64,000 nucleotides of DNA from Halobellus salinus. Its GTDB lineage: Archaea; Halobacteriota; Halobacteria; Halobacteriales; Haloferacaceae. This document shows, piece after piece, positions 42,617 through 49,797 of this stretch. The position numbers were made by a program, and so were the translations under genes. The notes below the pieces were generated by a model that saw only the letters and a list, made by a program, of their open reading frames with translations, had not been told where the DNA came from and searched no databases. Numbering within the stretch: the first letter of the stretch is position 1; every line of letters starts with the position of its first letter. The DNA lies in NCBI RefSeq assembly GCF_014646875.1, contig NZ_BMOC01000001.1, positions 1 through 64,000 of the forward strand, read 5' to 3'.

Positions 42617-44497
42617 ATGACCGACGCGGCTACCGCCGACCTCCTCCGGGTCGATCTGACCGATCACACGGTCGAGCGCGAACCCATCCCGGAGCGGTGG
42701 CTGACCGAATACGTGGGCGGCAAGGGCCTCGGCGCGCGGTACCTCTACGACCGGCTCGAACCCGGCACCGACCCGCTGGGCCCCGACAACTATCTGCTGT
42801 TCGTGCTGGGGCCGCTCAGCGGCCTGCTCCCCGGCGAGACGCAGTTCGCGGCGATCACCCGCTCGCCGCTGACCGGAACCTTCCTCGACTCCTACAGCGG
42901 CGGTGAGTTCGCCAACGACCTGGTGGCCGCGCTCGACGGGGCGCTCGGGGTCGCCGTCACCGGGCAGTCCGACGAGCCGGTCGTGCTCGAACTCGACGAC
43001 GGCGAGGCGGCGCTCACGCCGGCCGCGGACCTCTGGGGGCGTGACGTCGTCGACACCTGCGACGCCCTCGACGGCACGGTCGCCTGCGTCGGGCCCGCGG
43101 GCGAGAACCGGGTCAAATACGCCACGATCGCCTCCGACGGCGGCGACCACCACGCGGGTCGTGGGGGTGCGGGGGCGGTGATGGGCGCGAAGCGACTGAA
43201 AGCTGTCGTCGCGCGGGGCTCCCCGCCGGATCCAGCACCCGAGGTCGCGACCCTCCGGGAGGCCTACGAGCGGCGGTACCGCGAGACCGACGTGGGACGG
43301 TGGCACGCCGCGAGCGCGACCTTGGAGACCGTCGACTTCGCCGACGAGGTGGGGGTGCTCTCCACCCGTGGGTGGCAGGAGGGATCCTTCGACGGCGCCG
43401 GCGACATCGGGATCGAGGCGGTCAAGGAAGCCGCGGTCGATCGCGAGCGCGACGAGGCGGGGATCGTGGGCGGGTTCCGCGTCGAGACCGACGCCGGGGA
43501 GTCGGTGCCACGGGGCGGCACCCCGATGTCGCTGGGGGCGGGGCTCGGGATCGACGACTTCGACGCGGTGGCGGCGCTGGGAAAGACCTGCGACCGACTC
43601 GGACTCGACGTCATCAGTGCGGGCAACGCCGTCGCGTGGGCGATCCGCGCGGCCGAGGAGGGCGTCGTCGACGTTGACGGGAGCAAAGCTCCCGTCCGCC
43701 AATCAGAATCGCAAAGCGATTCTGATGATGTCGATCCTGCGAGTCTGGGGCTCGACACCGACGCGGCCCTCTCGTTCGGCGACCACGACGCCGCTCGGGC
43801 GACCATCGAGGCGATCGCGACCCGCGAGCCGGGCGTTCCCGACGCCCTGGCCGATGGGGTCGAGGCCGCCGCCGATCGGCTGGGGGGCGCCGATCTCGTC
43901 CCTACGATCAAGTCGATGGAGGTGCCAGCCTACGACCCGCGGGGGTCGCCGACTATGGCGCTTGCGTACGCCACGAGCGACCGCGGCGCGTGTCACCGCC
44001 GATCGCTCCCGGCCGAGACCGAGGTGTTCGGCGACGACTGGGACGACACCGACCGCGTCCGGGTGGTGATCCGCGAACAGACCATCACCGCGGCGCTCTG
44101 GAGCCTGATCGCCGACGACTTCGCGGGGGCTGTCCTGGAAGACGACCTCGGCGCCGAGTGGCTCGCCACGGTCGACGCTGCCGCCCCCACCGACCCGGCG
44201 GAACTCCTCCGGATCGGCGAGCGGGCCTGGACGCTCACGCGGCTGTTCAACGTCCGCGAGGGGTTCGACGCCGGCGACGAGACGTTGCCGGCGGCGTTCC
44301 AGCGCCCGGTGAGTGGCGGCCCCGCGGACGGTCGCGGGATCGACACGGGGTGGTTCGACCGACTCCGACAGCGGTACTACGCGGCCCGCGAGTGGGACGA
44401 ACACGGCGTGCCGACCCGGGGGCTGCTCGACCGGCTAAACCTGCTTGACGTCGTCGACGACGACACGCCCGTGGCTCGTGAGCCGGTGACGAAGTGA
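42617..44497 (+). CDS. aldehyde:ferredoxin oxidoreductase (AOR) family protein lacking the CxxCxxxC cluster motif
   Basis: A 626-residue member of the tungstopterin AOR family. N-terminal cofactor-binding segments are conserved (YVGGKGLGARYLYD, RGGAGAVMGAKRLKAVV), as are the later TCDRLGLDVISAGNAVAWAI and SDRGACHRRSL, where the last cluster Cys lies. The CxxCxxxC segment that ligates the 4Fe-4S cluster in known AORs is replaced by GIVGGFRVETDAGES, without Cys. Residues about 356-375 (SKAPVRQSESQSDSDDVDP) come from a palindromic insertion. A CTTAATC element about 27 bases before the ATG suggests leaderless transcription. The substrate is unknown. Confidence 0.85.
   Translation: MTDAATADLLRVDLTDHTVEREPIPERWLTEYVGGKGLGARYLYDRLEPGTDPLGPDNYLLFVLGPLSGLLPGETQFAAITRSPLTGTFLDSYSGGEFANDLVAALDGALGVAVTGQSDEPVVLELDDGEAALTPAADLWGRDVVDTCDALDGTVACVGPAGENRVKYATIASDGGDHHAGRGGAGAVMGAKRLKAVVARGSPPDPAPEVATLREAYERRYRETDVGRWHAASATLETVDFADEVGVLSTRGWQEGSFDGAGDIGIEAVKEAAVDRERDEAGIVGGFRVETDAGESVPRGGTPMSLGAGLGIDDFDAVAALGKTCDRLGLDVISAGNAVAWAIRAAEEGVVDVDGSKAPVRQSESQSDSDDVDPASLGLDTDAALSFGDHDAARATIEAIATREPGVPDALADGVEAAADRLGGADLVPTIKSMEVPAYDPRGSPTMALAYATSDRGACHRRSLPAETEVFGDDWDDTDRVRVVIREQTITAALWSLIADDFAGAVLEDDLGAEWLATVDAAAPTDPAELLRIGERAWTLTRLFNVREGFDAGDETLPAAFQRPVSGGPADGRGIDTGWFDRLRQRYYAAREWDEHGVPTRGLLDRLNLLDVVDDDTPVAREPVTK
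43679..43726. repeat. two palindromes inserted in frame in the AOR-family gene
   Basis: GGGAGC-AAA-GCTCCC (43679-43693) and, 8 bases later, a second palindrome (43702-43726) with 11-base perfect arms ATCAGAATCGC and GCGATTCTGAT around AAA. The second is unusually AT-rich for the gene. The frame stays open and adds about 20 residues absent from AOR relatives as I know them. Confidence 0.85.
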
Positions 44498-44832
44498 CAT
44501 CCTCCCACGACTGAAGTCGTGGGCTTCCCGAGGTTCTTATGTTACTCCCGTCGATTCGGATGGGTGGGAATCTATGGTTTGTGGACTGTCGGCCACTGGC
44601 TCTGCCACGAAGCCGTTACTCGTACCGATAACGGGCTTCGAGTTACCTGATTGGTTAACGACAGTCGGCGTGGTCGGCTTACCTTTTGATTTCGGCTACG
44701 AACCGTGGCAAACACCGAGTCAACTGCCAATTCTCCACGCACTAATTACGTTACGGTGTCGTTTGGCAAGAATTTGTCGGATTCATCCCACGGCTGAAGT
44801 CGTGGGTTTTCTCCTCGTTTTTCTATAAAAAA
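44495..44832. mobile_element. mini-element with IS200/IS605-type hairpin ends
   Basis: About 335 bases bounded by two near-identical hairpins: ccacgactgaagtcgtggg at 44506-44524 and cccacggctgaagtcgtggg near 44789-44808. Such hairpins mark the ends of haloarchaeal IS200/IS605 (IS1341-type) elements. The interior has clearly lower GC than the flanks and no complete gene. It ends in a T-rich run (tttttctataaaaaa). It looks like a deleted or non-autonomous derivative mobilised by a TnpA elsewhere. Confidence 0.65.
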
Positions 44833-44857
44833 GTCGGAATCGGGTTCCGGCGGTGGA

Positions 44858-46993
44858 TCAGTCGTCCGCGGGCGCGTCGGCGGCGTCGGCGTCGTCGGTC
44901 GTGACGCTGACCTCGATTTCCACGGCTGCAGCCTTGTACTCGGGGATCTTTGCGCGTTCGTCGAGGACGTCGTTGGTGAGGCGGTTGCCCGCAGCGTCAG
45001 CGAAGTGCGGCGTCGTCCAGACGGTACCCTCCTTCGTGTCCTCGGTGACCCGCGCCTCGACCTCGATCTCGCCGCGCCGGGATTTGAGGGTCACGTATTC
45101 GCCGTCCTCGATGCCGTAGCGGTCGGCGTCGTTGGGGTGGACGTCGACGAAGTTCTCCGGTTCGACGTGGTTGAGCGTCTTGGAACGTCGGCTCATCGTC
45201 CCCGTGTTGTAGTGTTCGATGATCCGGCCCGTCGTGAGGATGAGCGGGTACTCCTCGTCGGGGGTCTCCTTGGGCGGCTGGTGTCTAACGCCTTCGATCT
45301 GGCCGAGACCGCTCTCGGTAGTGAAGCCGTCGCTGTAGAGGTACGCGTCGCCCTCGTCGCCGGGTTCGTAGCAGGGCCAGTGGATCCCCTCCTCGCCGAT
45401 GCGATCGTAGGTCATACCGTAGAAGATGGGGGCTACCTGCCGGAGTTCCTCGAAGACTTCCTCGGGCCCGTCGAAGTCGAAGGAGCCGTCGCCGAACAGG
45501 CGGTTGCCAACGTCACACAGGATCTCGAGGTCGTCTTTGGTGTTCGGGTGGACCTTGTCGACGCCGCGCATCCGCTGGGTCCGGCGGTCCGTGTTGACCA
45601 CCGTCCCGTCGCGTTCCGCCCACGACGTTGCGGGAAGGATCACGTCGGCGTACTCGGCGGTCTCGGTCTTGTAGATGTCCTGTACCACCATGAAGTCGAG
45701 TTCTTCGAGGCGCTCCTCGACCCGGTTGGTGTCGGGTTCGCTCATGACGGGGTTTTCGCCCATGATGTAGAGTCCGTGGATCGTGTCGCCGATCTCGTGG
45801 GAGACCTCGACGTTCGTCAGGCCGGGTTCCGATGGGATCTCGAAGTCCCAGACCTCCTCGACGTCCGCACGAACCTCGGGATCGGAGACGTCACGGTACC
45901 CCGGGAGGACGTTCGGCATCGCACCGACGTCCGACGCGCCCTGGACGTTGTTCTGGCCGCGCAGGGGGTTGACGCCCGTCCCCGGTCGGCCCAGGTTGCC
46001 CGTGACCAGCGCGAGGTTGATCTCGTTTTGGACGTTGTCGACGCCACAGGTGTGCTGGCTCATCCCCATCCCGGTGAAGATGGCGGCGTTGTTCGCCATC
46101 GCGTACTTCTCGGCGGCGAGTTCGATGTCCTCGAGCGGGACGCCGGCTTCCTCGGCGGCGGCTTCCTTGTCGAAGTCTTCGAGCGTCTCTTTCAGGTCCT
46201 CGAAGCCCTCCGTGCGCTCGGCGACGAACTCCTCGTCGACCCAGTCGTTTTCGAGGACCGTCTTGAGGACGACGTTGAGCAGGGGGATGTCGGTCCCGGG
46301 TTCGGGTTGGAGGTGCATGTGGCGGTCGGTGTCGGTGATCTCGAACGACCGCGTGGTCTTGTTGGCGTGGGGGTCGACCTGGATGACGGTCGCCCCTTCG
46401 AGTACCGCCTGCCGGAAGTACTGACTGTTGGCGATGGGATGTTGCTCGCCGGGGTTTGCGCCCTGGATCCAGAACACGTCGGCCGCCTCTTCGAGGTCGG
46501 CCATGCTGTTCGTCATCGCACCCTCGCCGAGGCTGTTCTTGAGGGCGTACACCGTCGAGGAGTGGCACATCCGGGTGCAGGTATCGACGCTGTTGGTGCC
46601 GTAGCGTCGGGCCAGTTTCTGGATGAGGTAGTTCTCCTCGTTCATCGCCTTCGAACACCCGTAGAAGCCCACTCCCTGCGCGGAGTGGTCCTCGCGGATG
46701 CGCTCCATATTCTCGACGATCACATCGTAGGCCTCGTCCCACGACGCCTCGCGGAGTTCACCGTCGTCGTCGCGGAGCAGGGGGTCGGTCAGGCGGTCCT
46801 CGTGGTTGACCGATTGCGTCGCCGCGCCGCCCTTGATGCAGATGCTACCGTCGTTGACCGGCGCATCACCCCACGGGCGGAACGAGACTTCGCCTTCGTC
46901 GTCCTGTGCGATCTGGATTCCGCAACCCACACCGCAGTACGGGCAGATCGTCTTGGTCGGTCCTTCGGATTCGCCGTTTGATTCAGAAGACAT
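44858..46993 (-). CDS. formate dehydrogenase, catalytic (molybdopterin) subunit
   Basis: A 711-residue molybdopterin oxidoreductase of the FdhF/FdhA type, oxidising formate to CO2. The N-terminal 4Fe-4S ligands are in ICPYCGVGCG and SICIKGG (C17, C20, C24, C52), with the conserved Lys54. The metal ligand is a Cys in TCTRMCHSSTV (C143), not selenocysteine, followed by the catalytic-type His144. The C-terminal molybdopterin-dinucleotide domain has GRIIEHYNTGTMSRRSKTLN. No beta/gamma subunit or maturation gene adjoins it, so its electron acceptor is unclear. An ATG at 46993 is used; a TTG lies 6 bases upstream. Confidence 0.92.
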   Translation of the reverse strand: MSSESNGESEGPTKTICPYCGVGCGIQIAQDDEGEVSFRPWGDAPVNDGSICIKGGAATQSVNHEDRLTDPLLRDDDGELREASWDEAYDVIVENMERIREDHSAQGVGFYGCSKAMNEENYLIQKLARRYGTNSVDTCTRMCHSSTVYALKNSLGEGAMTNSMADLEEAADVFWIQGANPGEQHPIANSQYFRQAVLEGATVIQVDPHANKTTRSFEITDTDRHMHLQPEPGTDIPLLNVVLKTVLENDWVDEEFVAERTEGFEDLKETLEDFDKEAAAEEAGVPLEDIELAAEKYAMANNAAIFTGMGMSQHTCGVDNVQNEINLALVTGNLGRPGTGVNPLRGQNNVQGASDVGAMPNVLPGYRDVSDPEVRADVEEVWDFEIPSEPGLTNVEVSHEIGDTIHGLYIMGENPVMSEPDTNRVEERLEELDFMVVQDIYKTETAEYADVILPATSWAERDGTVVNTDRRTQRMRGVDKVHPNTKDDLEILCDVGNRLFGDGSFDFDGPEEVFEELRQVAPIFYGMTYDRIGEEGIHWPCYEPGDEGDAYLYSDGFTTESGLGQIEGVRHQPPKETPDEEYPLILTTGRIIEHYNTGTMSRRSKTLNHVEPENFVDVHPNDADRYGIEDGEYVTLKSRRGEIEVEARVTEDTKEGTVWTTPHFADAAGNRLTNDVLDERAKIPEYKAAAVEIEVSVTTDDADAADAPADD

Positions 46994-47220
46994 TATCAAC
47001 AGTATAGCAATGGCGAAGTATGAATGTTGTTATGCTGAATCGGAGCGGTCGGTCAGCTCCGCTCACACACCGCGACGCATAGGTTCTCACGTCGTTCCCG
47101 AACGTGTCAACATAACAGCCGTTCGAGTTGCCGTGGCGAAGGGGTCGCCTCCGGGGACGGTCCCGCGCGGACGCGCCGCCGATGGGAAACGTTGAGGCGG
47201 CCGGCGGGAGTACCCCGAGT

Positions 47221-47778
47221 GTGAACCTCACTACCGACATCGTCGCCGAGCACACCCAAACCTATCCCGAGGTACAGCCGTTTTCGATGGTGGAAGACGA
47301 ACACCGCGAGCTCCTCCCGGACATGTTCGAGGGGGGCGACTACGGGTGGCGCGACGCCGAGTGGGTCGTCCAGTGGTACGGCCGCCGGTTCTTCGGCGGG
47401 TTCTCCGACCGCGACCGCCGAGCGCTCGAGGCCGCTTACAACGACAACGACTACGAGGACGTCCACGACGCCATCGGCGCCGCCGTTGACGCCGAGGACG
47501 CCGTGGGGATGCTGTCGCACCTCACGGACCTCGCCGGCGTCGACGTGCCGATCGGGTCGGCGTTCTGCCAGTTCATCGACCCCGACAACTACGTCGTGAT
47601 CGACGAGCGGCAGTGGGGGCTGCTCCGGGAGGCGGGGGAACTCGACGCCGACTACCCGGACCCGCCGACGATCGAAGCGTACGAGCGGTATCTGGCGACC
47701 TATCGGGCGGTCGCCGACCGGTGTGAGTGCTCGTTGTGGGATCTCTACCGGGCGCTGTGGGTGCTCGGGCAGGAGTAG
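47221..47778 (+). CDS. conserved hypothetical protein
   Basis: A soluble protein of about 185 residues, starting at a GTG (47221); an ATG at 47182 would add 13. The N-terminal half is acidic and aromatic (EVQPFSMVEDEHRELLPDMF, WRDAEWVVQWYGRRFFGGFS). The C-terminal half is helical with FCQFIDPDNYVVIDERQWGL, reminiscent of a HhH-like all-alpha domain seen in some haloarchaeal proteins. I recognise no function. It lies between formate dehydrogenase (divergent) and formate-THF ligase (convergent). Confidence 0.68.
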   Translation: MNLTTDIVAEHTQTYPEVQPFSMVEDEHRELLPDMFEGGDYGWRDAEWVVQWYGRRFFGGFSDRDRRALEAAYNDNDYEDVHDAIGAAVDAEDAVGMLSHLTDLAGVDVPIGSAFCQFIDPDNYVVIDERQWGLLREAGELDADYPDPPTIEAYERYLATYRAVADRCECSLWDLYRALWVLGQE

Positions 47779-47835
47779 CGTGGTCGAGCCGAGAGAAGAA
47801 ACCGCGTCGCAGACGCCGAGGTCGCGCTCTCCGCC

Positions 47836-49551
47836 TCAGAACAGGCCGCTGATGTTGCCGTCCTCGTCGATGTCCATGCCGGCGGCCGCGGGTTCGGCGG
47901 GCAGGCCGGGCATGTCCAGCACGTCACCCGTCAGCGCGACCAGGAAGCCCGCGCCCGCGGAGGGGTACAGCTCGCGGACGTCGAGCTCCCACCCGGTCGG
48001 TGCGCCCTTCTTCGAGGCGTCGTCGCTCAGCGAGTGGAAGGTCTTCGAGAGACACACCGGCATGTCGTCGAAGCCGAGGTCTTCCATGCGCTCGATGTCC
48101 TCTTCGGCGCTGCCGACGTAGTTGACGCTGTCGGCGCCGTAGACCTCGGTCGCGACCGTCTCGATCTTTGTTTTGATCGAATCCTCGTCGGCGTAGAGGT
48201 GGTCGAAGTCGTCCTCGTCGGACGCTTCGGCCGCCTCGATCACGTGCTCTGCAAGGTCGACGCCGCCCTCGCTGCCCTCCGCGAACACGTTGGATTCGGC
48301 GATCTGAACGCCGAGGTCCTCCCGGCAGTGGTCGAGCACCGTCTGGACCTCCTCGTCGGTGTCGTCGGGGAAGCGGTTCAGGGCGACGACCACGTCGACA
48401 CCGAACTTCTGGAGGTTCGCGACGTGTTTGTCGAGGTTGGCGAAGCCGGCTTCCAGTTCCTCGACGCCGGCCTCCTGGACCGCGTCGAGGTCGGCGGGCC
48501 ACATCCCCATCCCGTGGTACTTCAGCGCGCGCACGGTCGAGACGAGTACGATCGCGTTCGGAGTCATGTCGCCCAGCCGGCAGACGATGTTCATGAACTT
48601 CTCGGCGCCGAGGTCGGAGCCGAACCCGGCTTCCGTAACCAGATAGTCGCCCATCCCGAACGCCGTCTTGTCGGCGATCAGGGAGTTGGTGCCGTGGGCG
48701 ATGTTCGCGAACGGGCCGCCGTGGACGAACGCGGGCGTGCCCTCGATGGTCTGGACGAGGTTGGGCTTGATGGCGTCCTTCAGCAGCATCGTGACCGGCC
48801 CCGTCGCGTCGATGTCGTCGACGGTGACGACGCCGCCGTCCTTCTCGTAGGCCACGATGATCCGGGCGACGCGCTCCTTGAGGTCGCCGAGGTCCTCGGC
48901 GAGACAGAGGACGGCCATCAGTTCCGACGCCGCCGTCAGGAGGAAGCGATCCTCGCGGGGCGTGCCGCCGCTCTCCCCGAGCCCGATGACCATGTTCCGG
49001 AGCGCGCGGTCGTTCATGTCCATTGAGCGGGGCCACGAGACGTCGTTGACGTCGATATCGAACTCGTCGCTCTGAGAAAGCTTCGCGTCGAGCATGGCGG
49101 AGATGAGGTTGTGCGCGGAGGTGAGCGCGTGGAGGTCACCCGTGAAGTGGAGGTTGATGTCCTCCATGGGGAGCACTTGGGAGTAGCCGCCGCCCGCTGC
49201 GCCGCCCTTGACACCGAAGACCGGCCCGAGCGACGGTTCGCGGACCGCGATCATGGCGTCCTCGCCGACGTGGTTGAGTGTCTGACCCAAGCCGACCGTG
49301 GTCACGGTCTTGCCCTCCCCCATCGGGGTTGGGGTCATCCCCGTTACGAGGATGAGGTTGCCGTCGTTGTTGTCGGCGTTGTCACGGAGTCGGGTTACCG
49401 CGTCGTGGCTCAGCTTCGCTTTGTAGTCGCCGAACAGTTCCAGGTCGTCGCTCCCGATTCCCCAGGAGTCGAGCACGTCGGTGATATGCTCTTTTTCGGC
49501 CGATTGTGCGATCTCATAATCTGTCGGGAAGCCACCGTCGTCGTCTGACAT
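47836..49551 (-). CDS. fhs: formate-tetrahydrofolate ligase
   Basis: A 571-residue enzyme catalysing ATP-dependent formation of 10-formyl-THF from formate and THF, reversible for ATP synthesis. The P-loop is VTGMTPTPMGEGKTVTTVGL; further signatures are VREPSLGPVFGVKGGAAGGG, GPFANIAHGTNSL and VTEAGFGSDLGAEKF. The length is typical. It runs divergently from the FolC-FolP gene (246-base spacer) and convergently with the hypothetical at 47221. Together with the FolD-like and FdhF genes it fits formate/C1 metabolism. Confidence 0.95.
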   Translation of the reverse strand: MSDDDGGFPTDYEIAQSAEKEHITDVLDSWGIGSDDLELFGDYKAKLSHDAVTRLRDNADNNDGNLILVTGMTPTPMGEGKTVTTVGLGQTLNHVGEDAMIAVREPSLGPVFGVKGGAAGGGYSQVLPMEDINLHFTGDLHALTSAHNLISAMLDAKLSQSDEFDIDVNDVSWPRSMDMNDRALRNMVIGLGESGGTPREDRFLLTAASELMAVLCLAEDLGDLKERVARIIVAYEKDGGVVTVDDIDATGPVTMLLKDAIKPNLVQTIEGTPAFVHGGPFANIAHGTNSLIADKTAFGMGDYLVTEAGFGSDLGAEKFMNIVCRLGDMTPNAIVLVSTVRALKYHGMGMWPADLDAVQEAGVEELEAGFANLDKHVANLQKFGVDVVVALNRFPDDTDEEVQTVLDHCREDLGVQIAESNVFAEGSEGGVDLAEHVIEAAEASDEDDFDHLYADEDSIKTKIETVATEVYGADSVNYVGSAEEDIERMEDLGFDDMPVCLSKTFHSLSDDASKKGAPTGWELDVRELYPSAGAGFLVALTGDVLDMPGLPAEPAAAGMDIDEDGNISGLF

Positions 49552-49797
49552 TATGATCGTGAGTGTCCGGGGATGTCACCTAAGGGTATCGGAGTCGGAG
49601 CCGAAACACCAGCCGTTTGATACGACGTGTTTCGGTTGAACGCCGGCGAGCGGTCCCGCAGGCGAGGCCTCGACACTCCGGGACGCCCGGGAGCGGGCGG
49701 TCCGAGCGGGCCGAGCGCTCGGCAGCGTCGCAGCACCGACCCCGCCGGCGACAGTCCGTCGATAGCTTAATCAGGCGACCGACGCCGAATACGGCGT

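Noticed and set aside
45005-46981. long plus-strand open frame opposite formate dehydrogenase
   Set aside because: It lacks any recognisable motif and mirrors a gene with intact cluster and molybdopterin motifs.
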